A stretch of DNA of 64,000 nucleotides from assembly GCA_008125075.1 (NCBI GenBank), contig VLTH01000002.1:695605-759604 (forward strand). Reading direction: 5' to 3'. This document shows positions 10,743-20,294 of the stretch, piece by piece (position 1 is the first letter of the stretch; every line of letters begins with the position of its first letter). The translations under genes were made by a program, and so were the position numbers. The notes below the pieces were generated by a model that was not told the DNA's origin, ran no database searches, and worked only from the letters and a program-made list of their open reading frames with translations. The stretch is from Acetivibrio alkalicellulosi. GTDB lineage: Bacteria; Bacillota; Clostridia; Acetivibrionales; Acetivibrionaceae.

Positions 10743-11141
10743 ATGCAGGCAACAGATATTATCGCAGATATGTTGACCAGAATAAGAAATGCTAGTTCTG
10801 CAAAACATGAAACAGTTGATATACCGGCTTCCAATTTAAAAAAGTCGATAGCATCAATTTTATTAGAAGAAGGATATATAAAGGCTGTAGAAGAAATAGA
10901 TGATGGAAAACAGGGAGTACTAAGAGTTAAACTTAAATATGCTCCTACAAAGCAAAATGTTATTACAGGAATTAAAAGAATCAGTAAGCCAGGATTGAGA
11001 GTTTACGCAGGAAAAGGGGAAATCCCTAGAGTTCTTGGAGGTCTTGGAATAGCTATAATATCTACATCAAAGGGAGTTATGACAGATAAAAAAGCAAGAT
11101 CATCAGGTGTGGGCGGAGAAGTTTTGGCGTTTGTTTGGTAA
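10743..11141 (+). CDS. rpsH: 30S ribosomal protein S8
   Basis: S8 (132 residues) is a central organiser of the 16S platform and the spc-operon repressor in E. coli. It opens [15 protein letters not shown] and ends with [22 protein letters not shown] in full. Ribosome site GAAAGGAGG. Confidence 0.98.
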   Translation: MQATDIIADMLTRIRNASSAKHETVDIPASNLKKSIASILLEEGYIKAVEEIDDGKQGVLRVKLKYAPTKQNVITGIKRISKPGLRVYAGKGEIPRVLGGLGIAIISTSKGVMTDKKARSSGVGGEVLAFVW

Positions 11142-11210
11142 AATAAATTAAATTGTTTCTGAAAAGGGTTTTAAATAAGCTCATAATGTTAAGGACAGGA
11201 GGAAAGAATT

Positions 11211-11753
11211 ATGTCAAGAATAGGAAGAATGCCTATAAAAATACCTTCTGGTGTTGATATAAAAGTTGCTACTGGTAACGTTGTAACTGTCAAAGGCTCA
11301 AAAGGGACTTTGACAAAAACACTTCATAAGGATATGATTATAAAGGTAGAAGATGGTGCTATTTTAGTTCAAAGACCAACAGAACAAAAGAACCATAAGG
11401 CGTTACATGGACTTACAAGGTCCCTTATTAACAATATGGTTGTGGGTGTTACTGATGGATTTGAAAAGGCACTTGAAATAAACGGAGTTGGATATAGAGC
11501 TCAAAAGCAGGGGAAAAAATTGATGTTAACATTAGGATATTCTCATCCAGTTGAAATGGAAGAACCTGATGGAATAACAGTTGAAGTTCCTGCTCCAAAC
11601 AGAATAACTGTAAAGGGAATTGACAAACAGGTAGTTGGTGAGTTTGCTGCTAACATAAGAGGCAAGAGATTACCTGAAGTTTATAAGGGCAAAGGAATTA
11701 AGTATCAAGATGAAGTTATAAGAAGAAAAGAAGGAAAAACCGGTAAGAAGTAG
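11211..11753 (+). CDS. rplF: 50S ribosomal protein L6
   Basis: L6 (180 residues) lies near the sarcin-ricin loop and the factor-binding site. [14 protein letters not shown] at the start and the second-domain motif [20 protein letters not shown] are typical. The 69-nt gap from rpsH is longer than most in this cluster and holds no evident structure. Confidence 0.98.
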   Translation: MSRIGRMPIKIPSGVDIKVATGNVVTVKGSKGTLTKTLHKDMIIKVEDGAILVQRPTEQKNHKALHGLTRSLINNMVVGVTDGFEKALEINGVGYRAQKQGKKLMLTLGYSHPVEMEEPDGITVEVPAPNRITVKGIDKQVVGEFAANIRGKRLPEVYKGKGIKYQDEVIRRKEGKTGKK

Positions 11754-11769
11754 GAGGGAGTGAGACTAA

Positions 11770-12138
11770 ATGATTAAAAAACCTAGTAAAAACATCGCTA
11801 GAGTTAGAAAACATCTCAGGGTACGTAAAAAAATCATGGGTACAACAGAACGCCCACGTTTAAACGTATATAGGAGCCTTACAAATATTTACGCTCAAGT
11901 AATAGATGACACCACCGGGAAAACCCTTGTTTCGGCATCTTCACTTGATAGTAGCATTAAAGGAAAGCTTGAATTTTGTGGAAACAAGTCGGCAGCTAAA
12001 GAAGTAGGCAAACTTGTTGCACAAAAAGCACTTAAAGATGGTATAAAGCAGGTTGTATTTGATAGAGGCGGATATATTTATCACGGAAGAATAAAAGAGC
12101 TTGCAGAAGGTGCAAGAGAAGCAGGACTAGATTTTTAA
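11770..12138 (+). CDS. rplR: 50S ribosomal protein L18
   Basis: L18 (122 residues) binds 5S rRNA with L5. [20 protein letters not shown] and [23 protein letters not shown] are the expected segments. It follows rplF by 16 nt. Confidence 0.98.
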   Translation: MIKKPSKNIARVRKHLRVRKKIMGTTERPRLNVYRSLTNIYAQVIDDTTGKTLVSASSLDSSIKGKLEFCGNKSAAKEVGKLVAQKALKDGIKQVVFDRGGYIYHGRIKELAEGAREAGLDF

Positions 12139-12153
12139 GAGGAGGGAGAACAA

Positions 12154-12654
12154 TTGCAACGAGTTGATGCCAGTGTATTGGATTTAAAAGAAAAAGTAGT
12201 TAATATTGGACGTGTAACCAAAGTTGTTAAAGGTGGTAGAAATTTCCGTTTTAGTGCTTTGGTTGTTGTGGGAGATGAAAATGGTCATGTAGGGACCGGT
12301 ATGGGAAAAGCTGCTGAAATACCTGATGCTATTAGAAAAGGTATCGAAGATGCTAAAAAGAACCTTATTAAAGTTCCATTGGTTGAAACAACTATTCCTC
12401 ACGAGATAATGGGGAATTTTGGAGCTGGAATGGTACTTTTAAAACCAGCTGGACCTGGTACTGGAGTTATAGCTGGAGGTCCAATAAGAGCGGTTTTAGA
12501 GTTGTCAGGAATTAAAGATATTAGAACTAAATCATTAGGCTCTAATAATCCAACTAATATGGTTAATGCAACAATAAAAGGTCTCTCTCAGCTAAAAACT
12601 GTTGAAGAAGTTGCTAAGCTTCGCAATAAAACTGTTGAAGAAGTATTAGGTTAG
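12154..12654 (+). CDS. rpsE: 30S ribosomal protein S5
   Basis: S5 (166 residues) supports decoding fidelity and the mRNA entry helicase site. The double-stranded RNA-binding-like N-terminal domain includes [20 protein letters not shown], and the C-terminal domain has [26 protein letters not shown] start after GGAGGG. Confidence 0.98.
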   Translation: MQRVDASVLDLKEKVVNIGRVTKVVKGGRNFRFSALVVVGDENGHVGTGMGKAAEIPDAIRKGIEDAKKNLIKVPLVETTIPHEIMGNFGAGMVLLKPAGPGTGVIAGGPIRAVLELSGIKDIRTKSLGSNNPTNMVNATIKGLSQLKTVEEVAKLRNKTVEEVLG

Positions 12655-12666
12655 GAGGGAACTCTA

Positions 12667-12846
12667 GTGGCAAATCTTAAAATAACTTTAGTTAAAAGCA
12701 CGAATAAGCTTAAAAAACAACAAGCTGCAACTGTTGAGGCTTTGGGATTAAGAAAAATAGGTGCTTTTGTAGAACAAAAAGACAATCCTCAAATAAGAGG
12801 AATGATTAAGAAAGTTGAACATGTGTTAGCAGTCGAAGAAATATAA
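12667..12846 (+). CDS. rpmD: 50S ribosomal protein L30
   Basis: A 59-residue ORF with GTG start lies between rpsE and rplO. The translation begins [13 protein letters not shown] and continues with the EALGLRKIG and [13 protein letters not shown] segments characteristic of bacterial L30. Ribosome site AGGAGGG precedes it. Confidence 0.97.
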   Translation: MANLKITLVKSTNKLKKQQAATVEALGLRKIGAFVEQKDNPQIRGMIKKVEHVLAVEEI

Positions 12847-12861
12847 AGGGAGGTGTAATCA

Positions 12862-13305
12862 ATGAAGTTGTTTGAATTACAACCTGATGAAGGATCAAAA
12901 AAGCTACCTAAGAGAAAAGGCAGAGGTCATGGTACAGGCAATGGTAAAACTGCTGGTAGAGGTCACAAAGGACAAAATGCTCGTGCTGGTGGAGGAGTAA
13001 GACCTGGATTCGAAGGTGGACAAATGCCTCTTTACAGAAGAGTTCCAAAGAGAGGCTTTAACAATAAGATTTTTGCTAAGGTGTATTCAGAAGTAAAAGT
13101 TTCTGATTTAAACAGATTTGACAATGGAACAGTTGTCAATGAAGAATTGTTAAGAGAAAACGGCCTAGTAAAAAAAGTGGTAGATGGAATCGTTATCTTA
13201 GGAAACGGTGACTTAAATAAAAAGCTTACTGTAAAGGCGGCTAGATTTACCAAAACGGCTTCTGAAAAGATTGAGGCTGCAGGAGGAAAGGTCGAGGTGA
13301 TATAG
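12862..13305 (+). CDS. rplO: 50S ribosomal protein L15
   Basis: L15 (147 residues) is a late 50S assembly protein. The long glycine- and basic-rich N-terminal tail ([20 protein letters not shown]) and the [18 protein letters not shown] turn are diagnostic. It ends one base before secY, so translation is probably coupled. Confidence 0.98.
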   Translation: MKLFELQPDEGSKKLPKRKGRGHGTGNGKTAGRGHKGQNARAGGGVRPGFEGGQMPLYRRVPKRGFNNKIFAKVYSEVKVSDLNRFDNGTVVNEELLRENGLVKKVVDGIVILGNGDLNKKLTVKAARFTKTASEKIEAAGGKVEVI

Positions 13306-13306
13306 T

Positions 13307-14593
13307 ATGCGTGCATTAATTGAGACTATGAGAAATGTCTGGAAAATACAAGATTTGAGAAAAAAGCTGGGTTTTACCTTAGTTATGATAGTTATTTTCA
13401 GGATTGGTGCAGCAATACCCGTTCCTTTCTTAAGTCCAGATGCACTTAGGGAAATAGTTGGAGAGGGTTCTATATTTAGTTTAGTTAATATACTTGGTGG
13501 AGGAGCTCTTGCAAATGCAACTATTTTTGCAATGAGTATATCTCCATACATCACAGCTTCCATCATCATGCAACTATTACAAGTTGCAGTTCCTAAACTT
13601 GAGCAGCTTGCAAAAGAGGGGGAAGAGGGAAGAAAAATTATAGCTCAATACACCAGATATGGAACTGTTGTTTTAGGATTTTTACAGGCAACAGGTTTAT
13701 ACTTTGGTTTGATTAATGCAGTTTCAAATCCAGGATGGGTTTCATTTTTAACAATTACGCTATCTTTTACTGCAGGAACAGCATTTTTAATGTGGCTTGG
13801 TGAACAAATCACTGAGCATGGAGTAGGAAATGGTATATCTCTTATAATCTTTGCAGGTATCCTATCAAGCGGTCCTATTGGAGCAGCTGCATTACAGAGA
13901 AACTATGTTCACGGTATGCTTGGTCAAGGCATTTTTGCTATTATAGGTTTATTGGGAATACTTGCACTGTTTTTAGGAATAATTACGGCAGTTGTATGGA
14001 TTCAACAGGCAGAAAGAAGAATACCCGTTCAATATGCAAAAAGAGTAGTTGGAAGAAAAATGTATGGGGGACAGAGCACCCACATACCAATAAAAGTAAA
14101 TATGGCAGGGGTTATTCCTATAATATTTGCTACATCTTTTGTTTACTTGCCTCCAACTATGGTTGGTTTCTTCTGGTCCCAATCAGAACATCCTGTGGCA
14201 ATGTTTTTTAAATTTTTGCCTCAAAAACCATGGATGTCTATTATCGTTGGAGCCCTTATAATGTTCTTTACTTTCTTCTATACGTTTATACAGTTTAATC
14301 CAATTGAACTGGCAAATAATATGAAGAAAAATGGTGGTTTTATCCCAGGGGTTAGACCAGGAAAACCTACATCTGACTACATTTTTAAAGTAATCAACAG
14401 GATAACTTGGTTTTCAGCACTATTCCTTGCAGTATTACAAGTATTTCCTTCGATATTGCAGTATGTAACAAGAATAGAAGGAGTATGGTTTGCTGGAGCC
14501 AGCGTTCTGATTATGGTAGGTGTTGCATTAGAAACTATGAAGCAGATAGAATCACAAATGTTGATGAGACATTATAAAGGATTTTTAGAATAG
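13307..14593 (+). CDS. secY: Preprotein translocase subunit SecY
   Basis: SecY is the pore subunit of the Sec translocon in the cytoplasmic membrane. The 428-residue protein has about ten predicted membrane helices. The conserved VPFLSPD, PYITASIIMQLLQ, GIGNGIS-like (HGVGNGISLIIFAG) and cytoplasmic-loop ERRIPVQYAKR segments are present. Its place after rplO in the spc operon is standard. Confidence 0.98.
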   Translation: MRALIETMRNVWKIQDLRKKLGFTLVMIVIFRIGAAIPVPFLSPDALREIVGEGSIFSLVNILGGGALANATIFAMSISPYITASIIMQLLQVAVPKLEQLAKEGEEGRKIIAQYTRYGTVVLGFLQATGLYFGLINAVSNPGWVSFLTITLSFTAGTAFLMWLGEQITEHGVGNGISLIIFAGILSSGPIGAAALQRNYVHGMLGQGIFAIIGLLGILALFLGIITAVVWIQQAERRIPVQYAKRVVGRKMYGGQSTHIPIKVNMAGVIPIIFATSFVYLPPTMVGFFWSQSEHPVAMFFKFLPQKPWMSIIVGALIMFFTFFYTFIQFNPIELANNMKKNGGFIPGVRPGKPTSDYIFKVINRITWFSALFLAVLQVFPSILQYVTRIEGVWFAGASVLIMVGVALETMKQIESQMLMRHYKGFLE

Positions 14594-14643
14594 TTATTAA
14601 GCTTTAGATTAGTTAACTTTAGTAACAAAATATGGAGGATAGC

Positions 14644-15291
14644 ATGAGATTAATTATATTAGGTGCACCGGGAGCCGGAAAAGGAACTCAAGCAGTAAAT
14701 TTAGCAAAAAATTATAATGTGCCTCACATATCTACTGGTGACATATTCAGAAGTAATATAAAAGAGGGTACAGAGCTTGGTAAAAAGGCAAAAGAGTATA
14801 TTGACAAAGGGCTTTTAGTACCTGATGATGTGACAATAGGAATAGTTGAAGACAGGCTTTCACAGTCAGATTGCAGTAAAGGATTTATCTTAGATGGTTT
14901 TCCAAGAACAATAGAGCAGGCACAAAAGCTTGATAGTATGTTAGAAAACATGGAAGTGAAGCTTGATAAGGTTTTAAACATACATGTTCCAGACAGTGAA
15001 ATTGTAAAGAGAATGTCAGGGCGCAGGGTGTGTCCTGCATGTGGCATGAGCTTCCATACAGAATACAAGCCTACTCAACAGGAAAATATTTGTGACAGTT
15101 GTAAAGCAAATGTAATTCAAAGAGAAGATGACAAGGAAGAAACTGTACTTCAAAGACTTAAGACATATCACAATCAGACAGTGCCATTAATTGAGTACTA
15201 TGGACAAAAGGGAAGCCTTGTTACAGTTGAAGGTAAAGAAAAAATTGAAGATACAACAAGGGATGTTATTAAAGCTTTGGGTGAAGTTTGA
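14644..15291 (+). CDS. adk: Adenylate kinase, zinc-lid type
   Basis: Adenylate kinase interconverts ATP + AMP and 2 ADP in the cytoplasm. The 215-residue protein has the P-loop GAPGAGKGTQ (7-16), the DGFPRT AMP-site motif near 84-89, and a lid with four cysteines (130, 133, 150, 153) that should bind zinc. The start is the ATG 5 nt after GGAGG; an in-frame ATG 12 nt earlier overlaps that ribosome site. The stop overlaps map as TGATG. Confidence 0.98.
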   Translation: MRLIILGAPGAGKGTQAVNLAKNYNVPHISTGDIFRSNIKEGTELGKKAKEYIDKGLLVPDDVTIGIVEDRLSQSDCSKGFILDGFPRTIEQAQKLDSMLENMEVKLDKVLNIHVPDSEIVKRMSGRRVCPACGMSFHTEYKPTQQENICDSCKANVIQREDDKEETVLQRLKTYHNQTVPLIEYYGQKGSLVTVEGKEKIEDTTRDVIKALGEV

Positions 15292-16058
15292 TGATAGTCA
15301 AAAAATCAAAAAATGAAATAGATCTTATGAGAAAATCAAGTGAAATAGTAGCTTTAGCTTTAAAAAAGGTTGAGGAGCTGGTTAGTCCGGGAATTACAAC
15401 TTTAGAACTTGACAGAATAGTAGAGGAATTTATCAGAAGCAAAGGAGCTATTCCATCCTTTAAGGGGTATAAGGCTATTTATCCAAATGTAGAAAATTTC
15501 CCGGGAAGTATATGTTCATCAATTAATGATGAAGTAGTTCATGGAATACCGGGTTTAAGAGAGCTTAAAGATGGCGATATTATAAGTATTGATATAGGTG
15601 CTTATATAGATGGGTTTCATGGAGATGCAGCTAGAACATATCCAGTTGGAAATATATCGCCTGAAGCTCAGAAGTTAATTGATGTAACTAAACAGAGTTT
15701 CTTTGAAGGAATTAAATATGCAACAGTAGGAAATAGAATAATTGATATATCTTCTGCTATAGAAGACTGTGTTGTAAAATCTGGTTTTACTGTTGTTAGG
15801 GAATTTGTAGGGCATGGTATAGGTAAAGAAATGCATGAAGAACCACAAATACCAAATTACAGATGCCGGACTCAAAGGGCTCGATTGGATGTAGGAATGA
15901 CACTTGCTATTGAACCTATGGTAAATCAGGGTACTCATGAGATAAAGGTTTTAGAAAATGGATGGACAGTGGTTACACTTGACGGAAAGCTTTCAGCCCA
16001 TTATGAGAATACAATTGCCATTACTGAAGAACATCCTTTAATATTGACAATACTTTAA
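15291..16058 (+). CDS. map: Methionine aminopeptidase, type I
   Basis: This enzyme removes the initiator methionine from nascent proteins. The 255-residue product shows all ligands expected of the dinuclear metal site (His84 for substrate, Asp101, Asp112, His175, Glu208 and Glu239). No N-terminal zinc or SH3 extension is present. The ATG overlaps the adk stop by one base; a TTG one codon earlier is less likely. Confidence 0.97.
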   Translation: MIVKKSKNEIDLMRKSSEIVALALKKVEELVSPGITTLELDRIVEEFIRSKGAIPSFKGYKAIYPNVENFPGSICSSINDEVVHGIPGLRELKDGDIISIDIGAYIDGFHGDAARTYPVGNISPEAQKLIDVTKQSFFEGIKYATVGNRIIDISSAIEDCVVKSGFTVVREFVGHGIGKEMHEEPQIPNYRCRTQRARLDVGMTLAIEPMVNQGTHEIKVLENGWTVVTLDGKLSAHYENTIAITEEHPLILTIL

Positions 16059-16098
16059 ATAAGTACTAACTTATAAGGATTTTAACAGAGGTGATATA

Positions 16099-16362
16099 AT
16101 GGATGTCAGCTTAGGTCAAATAGTTTATTCAGTTGCAGGCAGGGATGCAGGAAAAAAGTTTATTATAATAGAAATTGTTGATGATAATAATGTTTTGGTT
16201 TCAGATGGTGACCTAAGGAAAATAGAAAAGGCTAAAAAGAAGAAAACAAAGCATCTAAAAGTTACCGAAAAAGTTATTTTACCTTTAAAAGAGAAGCTTG
16301 TAAATGGCGATAGGGTTTCAAATTCCGAAATCAGAAAAGCATTAGCTCAAGTGGACATTTAA
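16099..16362 (+). CDS. KOW-domain RNA-binding protein (L14e-like)
   Basis: This 87-residue protein starts with a KOW/SH3-like strand set (LGQIVYSVAGRDAGKKFIII) followed by a lysine-rich segment (KIEKAKKKKTKHLK). The same small gene occurs between map and infA in many Clostridia and resembles the KOW part of archaeal/eukaryotic L14e. The position implies a translation-linked RNA-binding role; no experimental function is known to me. Ribosome site AGAGGTG. Confidence 0.85.
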   Translation: MDVSLGQIVYSVAGRDAGKKFIIIEIVDDNNVLVSDGDLRKIEKAKKKKTKHLKVTEKVILPLKEKLVNGDRVSNSEIRKALAQVDI

Positions 16363-16526
16363 GCATAAAAGCTTATCATATAATGAAATTGTTTAATGCA
16401 AATAAATGTTACAAAAAGGATGTGTCTGTTTCTAAGGCAATCAAAATGCACTGGGCAAAATAAATTAATTTTATGTAGCTTAGGATTTACGAAATTTGAT
16501 AAAAGAAATAAGGAGGGTTTTAGATC

Positions 16527-16745
16527 TTGTCTAAAGAAGATGTAATTGAAGTTGAAGGAAAAGTTGTTGAGGCATTGCCAAATGCAATGTTTGAAGTGGA
16601 ATTAGATAATGGGCATAAGGTACTTGCACATATATCTGGAAAGCTCAGAATGAATTTTATTAGGATTTTACCCGGAGATAAGGTCACAGTTGAACTTTCT
16701 CCTTATGACCTGACTCGAGGTAGGATAACATGGAGGGCTAAGTAA
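16527..16745 (+). CDS. infA: Translation initiation factor IF-1
   Basis: IF-1 (72 residues) occupies the 30S A site during initiation. The OB-fold motifs [17 protein letters not shown] and [25 protein letters not shown] are complete. TTG start after AGGAGGG. The 164 nt between the KOW gene and infA hold nothing I recognise. Confidence 0.98.
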   Translation: MSKEDVIEVEGKVVEALPNAMFEVELDNGHKVLAHISGKLRMNFIRILPGDKVTVELSPYDLTRGRITWRAK

Positions 16746-16763
16746 TTTAAGGAGGGTAATATA

Positions 16764-16877
16764 ATGAAAGTAAAACCATCTGTAAAAGTTATATGTGAAA
16801 AATGTAAAGTTATTAGAAGAAAAGGCAGAGTTATGATTATCTGCCAGAACCCTAAACATAAACAAAGGCAAGGATAA
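16764..16877 (+). CDS. rpmJ: 50S ribosomal protein L36
   Basis: A 37-residue ORF translates as [17 protein letters not shown] followed by [20 protein letters not shown], the zinc-ribbon form of L36 with CEKC, a third Cys and a His ligand. AAGGAGGG precedes the ATG. Confidence 0.98.
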   Translation: MKVKPSVKVICEKCKVIRRKGRVMIICQNPKHKQRQG

Positions 16878-16909
16878 AAATAGGGGTAATTAGCTATAAA
16901 AATAGCATA

Positions 16910-16964
16910 CAGGAGCGGCTGCATGAGTATTAAAGTGTAAGGCACTTCTTTGCTCATGATCCTG
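16910..16964 (+). promoter_or_regulatory. Structured RNA element upstream of rpsM (alpha-operon leader candidate)
   Basis: Three nested stems stack: CAGGA 16910-16914 with TCCTG 16960-16964, CATGAG 16922-16927 with CTCATG 16953-16958, and AAGTG 16933-16937 with CACTT 16943-16947. A symmetrical 5x5 internal loop separates the second and third. A T-rich stretch follows. It may be a terminator/attenuator or a binding site for a ribosomal protein such as S4. Confidence 0.5.
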
Positions 16965-17034
16965 GATTGTTTATTTTATAAATGACTAGATATTTAAAAA
17001 GTATTTTAAGTAATTTATGGAGGTGTTAAGGAAG

Positions 17035-17406
17035 ATGGCACGTATTGCCGGAGTTGATTTGCCCAGAGAAAAAAGGGTAGAGATCGGACTAACATATATC
17101 TTTGGTATTGGAAGAAATCTTTCAAACAAAATAGTATCAGAGACTGGTATTAATCCTGATACAAGAGTTAGAGATCTGACAGATGATGAAATTAGCAAAC
17201 TTAGGGAAACTATAGATAAGGAATACAAGGTTGAGGGAGACTTAAGAAGAGAAATATCCCTTAACATTAAAAGATTAATGGAAATTGGATGCTACAGAGG
17301 CAGAAGGCATAAAATGGGTCTTCCTGTAAGGGGTCAAAAAACAAAGACTAATGCAAGAACAAGAAAAGGACCTAAGAGAACTGTTGGTGTTCAAAGGAAA
17401 AAATAG
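17035..17406 (+). CDS. rpsM: 30S ribosomal protein S13
   Basis: S13 (123 residues) contacts the P-site tRNA and forms head bridges. The start giving [14 protein letters not shown] is the family start; an ATG six codons upstream overlaps the GGAGG ribosome site. [28 protein letters not shown] at the C-terminal tail is complete (quoted motif: [18 protein letters not shown]). Confidence 0.97.
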   Translation: MARIAGVDLPREKRVEIGLTYIFGIGRNLSNKIVSETGINPDTRVRDLTDDEISKLRETIDKEYKVEGDLRREISLNIKRLMEIGCYRGRRHKMGLPVRGQKTKTNARTRKGPKRTVGVQRKK

Positions 17407-17427
17407 TTAAAGGAGGTTAGCATTCTG

Positions 17428-17832
17428 ATGGCAACTAAATCATCTGGTGGAAAAAGAACCACTAGAAAAAGAAGAGAACGGAAAAATATTGAGCGTGGTG
17501 CAGCACATATTCGTTCAACTTTTAATAATACAATAGTTACTTTGACAGATGTAGTAGGTAACGCACTTTCCTGGTCTAGTGCAGGTAGCCTTGGCTTTAG
17601 AGGCTCAAGGAAAAGTACTCCTTATGCAGCTCAAATGGCGGCTGAAACTGCGGCTAAAGGTGCAATGGATCATGGATTGAAAACTGTAGAAGTATATGTA
17701 AAGGGTCCTGGTTCAGGAAGAGAAGCTGCAATAAGGGCACTGCAGGCTGCAGGTTTGGAAGTAAGTTTAATTAAAGACGTAACTCCAATTCCTCATAATG
17801 GATGCAGACCACCAAAAAGAAGAAGAGTGTAG
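17428..17832 (+). CDS. rpsK: 30S ribosomal protein S11
   Basis: S11 (134 residues) lies on the 30S platform near the E site. [30 protein letters not shown] and the C-terminal [18 protein letters not shown] are all conserved. Ribosome site AAAGGAGG. Confidence 0.98.
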   Translation: MATKSSGGKRTTRKRRERKNIERGAAHIRSTFNNTIVTLTDVVGNALSWSSAGSLGFRGSRKSTPYAAQMAAETAAKGAMDHGLKTVEVYVKGPGSGREAAIRALQAAGLEVSLIKDVTPIPHNGCRPPKRRRV

Positions 17833-17880
17833 TAGTAGACTTATAAGTAGTAATTGGGTATCTACTATTTTCTTATTTTA
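17833..17880 (+). terminator. Hairpin with T-rich tail between rpsK and rpsD
   Basis: TAGTAGA at 17833-17839 pairs with TCTACTA at 17861-17867 around a 21-nt loop, and T-rich sequence follows. It could be a weak terminator or part of an rpsD leader; S4 is known to repress rpsD from its leader in Bacillus subtilis. Confidence 0.35.
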
Positions 17881-17911
17881 TAATTAATAATTGCTGGAGG
17901 TGTAAAAATAA

Positions 17912-18538
17912 ATGGCAAGATATACTGATGCATCTTGTAGACTCTGCCGCAGGGAAGGTGAAAAGCTTTACCTGAAAGGAGAAAGATGCACTACAAATAA
18001 ATGCTCTATTTCTAGAAGAGCTTATGCTCCTGGTCAACATGGACAGAACAAAAAGAAGATGTCTGAATATGGTATTCAGCTAAGAGAAAAGCAAAAGGCA
18101 AGGAGATACTATGGCGTTTTAGAAAGTCAGTTTAGAAAGTATTTTGATATGGCAGTTAATAAAAAAGGGATTACAGGTGAAAACCTACTCCAAATACTTG
18201 AACTTAGACTTGACAATGTAGTTTATAGAATGGGACTTGGTATGTCAAGACCTGAGTCAAGGCAACTAGTAAGACATGGTCACTTTACTGTAAATGGAAA
18301 AAAGGTTAACATACCTTCTTACTTAGTTAAAGTTGGAGATGTAATAGCAGTAAATGAAAAGAGCAGAAGTTCAATAAAGATTAAGGATAATTCAGAGGTA
18401 GCTGCTGGTAAGCCTAGTCCTCAATGGATTGATTATGATGCAGATAACCTAACATGTAAAGTAGCTGCTCTTCCTTCAAGAGAAGACATTGATTTACCAC
18501 TAAAAGAAAGCCTTATAGTTGAGTTATACTCCAAATAA
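17912..18538 (+). CDS. rpsD: 30S ribosomal protein S4, zinc-type
   Basis: S4 (208 residues) nucleates 16S 5'-domain assembly. Near the N terminus it carries a cysteine set ([18 protein letters not shown] and a further TNKC) as in zinc-containing S4. The S4 RNA-binding domain ([14 protein letters not shown] and [20 protein letters not shown]) is intact. The gene stands 79 nt from rpsK behind a hairpin. Confidence 0.97.
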   Translation: MARYTDASCRLCRREGEKLYLKGERCTTNKCSISRRAYAPGQHGQNKKKMSEYGIQLREKQKARRYYGVLESQFRKYFDMAVNKKGITGENLLQILELRLDNVVYRMGLGMSRPESRQLVRHGHFTVNGKKVNIPSYLVKVGDVIAVNEKSRSSIKIKDNSEVAAGKPSPQWIDYDADNLTCKVAALPSREDIDLPLKESLIVELYSK

Positions 18539-18688
18539 TTATAGAATAATATTAAGTGTATTTGTTTGGTTCAGCAACTGAGGATCTATGTTTTGAGATG
18601 AAAGTTTGGCAGATAAAATAGAGATTAGAGAATTTAGAATCAGTTGCCCTCAAAAAATCAAATAGTTCTTAAAAAGGGAGGGTTTTTG

Positions 18689-19636
18689 ATGATTGAAATT
18701 GAAAAGCCGAGGATTGAAAACGTAATATCCAGCGAAGATAATATGTATGGCAAGTTTGTGATAGAACCATTGGAAAGAGGATATGGTATAACTCTTGGTA
18801 ATTCACTGAGAAGAATATTACTTTCATCTTTACCCGGTGTAGCTGTAACATCAATCAAAATAGACGGAGTATTACATGAGTTCTCAACTATACCAGGTGT
18901 AGTAGAAGATGTGACAGAAATAATTCTTAATGTTAAGGGTCTGTCATTAGATTTACACAGCGAAGGCCCAAAAGTTGTGTATATTGATGCTGATGGTGAA
19001 GGAGACGTTACAGCAGCAGATATTAAAGCAGATGCTGATGTAGAAATCTTAAATCCTGATCATAAAATTGCAACCCTAAGCGGTGAGCACAGGCTGTATA
19101 TAGAATTGACTATAGACAGGGGAAGAGGCTATGTTTCTGCGGAAAAGAATAAACTTCCAGGGCAGCCTATTGGAGTTATACCTGTTGACTCGATTTTTAC
19201 TCCAGTCAGAAAGGTCAACTACTCAGTTGAAAATACTCGTATTGGCCAGGTTACAGACTATGACAAACTAACGTTTGAAGTATGGACTAACGGTAGTATT
19301 AAACCAGATGAATCAATCAGTTTAGGTGCAAAAGTAATGAGTGAACATTTAAATCTCTTTATAGATTTATCCGACAATGCAAAGAATGCAGAAATAATGG
19401 TAGAAAAAGAAGAAACTAAGAAAGAAAAAGTTCTTGAAATGACAATTGAAGAGCTGGATCTTTCAGTGAGATCCTATAACTGCCTAAAAAGAGCAGGTAT
19501 TAATACTGTAGAGGATCTAACTAACAGAACTGAAGAGGACATGATGAAAGTTAGGAACTTAGGAAGAAAATCACTAGAAGAGGTTTTAAACAAGTTAAAG
19601 GTATTAGGGCTTGCACTTGCGCCTACTGATGAATAG
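18689..19636 (+). CDS. rpoA: DNA-directed RNA polymerase subunit alpha
   Basis: The alpha subunit dimerises to nucleate RNA polymerase. The 315-residue protein has the N-terminal assembly domain ([22 protein letters not shown]) and the C-terminal DNA-binding domain ([18 protein letters not shown] and [10 protein letters not shown]). The start is the ATG after AAAAGGGAGGG; a longer form adds 15 residues absent from the family. The 150-nt spacer upstream contains CAACTGA/TCAGTTG repeats that could pair over about 70 nt. Confidence 0.98.
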   Translation: MIEIEKPRIENVISSEDNMYGKFVIEPLERGYGITLGNSLRRILLSSLPGVAVTSIKIDGVLHEFSTIPGVVEDVTEIILNVKGLSLDLHSEGPKVVYIDADGEGDVTAADIKADADVEILNPDHKIATLSGEHRLYIELTIDRGRGYVSAEKNKLPGQPIGVIPVDSIFTPVRKVNYSVENTRIGQVTDYDKLTFEVWTNGSIKPDESISLGAKVMSEHLNLFIDLSDNAKNAEIMVEKEETKKEKVLEMTIEELDLSVRSYNCLKRAGINTVEDLTNRTEEDMMKVRNLGRKSLEEVLNKLKVLGLALAPTDE

Positions 19637-19685
19637 CAAGTATTAGGAATTAACCTTTAGATTTTAAGGTAAAGGAGGTATTTAA

Positions 19686-20210
19686 ATGCCAGCGCAAAGA
19701 AAATTAGGGCGTGCTACAGATCAAAGAAAAGCAATGCTTAAAGGATTGGTTACAGCCCTATTTGAAAATGGTAAAATTCAAACTACTGAGGCAAGAGCCA
19801 AGGAAGTTAAAAATATTGCAGAAAAGCTTATTTCCTTAGCTGTTAAAGAGTGTGATAGCTTTACATCTAAACAAGCTAAAATAAGTACTGTTAAGTTAGA
19901 TGAAAAAGGTAAAAAGGTAACAGTTACTAAGAAATCAAAAAGTGGAAAAGACTATGAAGTGGTGGAAAGAGAAATAAAAACTGATATGGTAACTGTAGAT
20001 AATGCATCAAGACTTAATGCTAGAAGAAAAGCAATGAATTGGCTTTACAGAATCAAAGACAAGGATGGAAAGCAGATAAGCCTTACAAATAAGCTGTTTG
20101 ATGAAATTGCACCAAAGTATAAGGACACAAACGGTGGGTACACAAGAATTTATAAGATGGGACCAAGAAGAGGCGATGCAGCAGAAGTTGTTGTACTTGA
20201 GTTAGTTTAA
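19686..20210 (+). CDS. rplQ: 50S ribosomal protein L17 with ~50-residue insertion
   Basis: L17 lies near the tunnel exit. The N-terminal half ([20 protein letters not shown]) and C-terminal half ([17 protein letters not shown] and [18 protein letters not shown]) are canonical. The protein is 174 residues instead of about 112-130. The extra segment, roughly residues 58-115, is Lys/Thr/Val-rich ([20 protein letters not shown]) and could form a beta-hairpin. It is in frame with a normal ribosome site, so it is not a frameshift artefact. Confidence 0.96.
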   Translation: MPAQRKLGRATDQRKAMLKGLVTALFENGKIQTTEARAKEVKNIAEKLISLAVKECDSFTSKQAKISTVKLDEKGKKVTVTKKSKSGKDYEVVEREIKTDMVTVDNASRLNARRKAMNWLYRIKDKDGKQISLTNKLFDEIAPKYKDTNGGYTRIYKMGPRRGDAAEVVVLELV

Positions 20211-20230
20211 AAAATAACAGGAACAAAAAA

Positions 20231-20272
20231 AGGGATCATGTGGCCATATGTCATGTTGATCCCTATTTGTTT
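20231..20272 (+). terminator. Intrinsic terminator after rplQ
   Basis: AGGGATCA at 20231-20238 pairs with TGATCCCT at 20257-20264, with further CATG pairing inside, followed by ATTTGTTTATT. It lies between rplQ and ecfA1, so ecfA1 may depend on readthrough or its own promoter. Confidence 0.65.
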
Positions 20273-20294
20273 ATTAAAAAATGGGAGCAAAACA

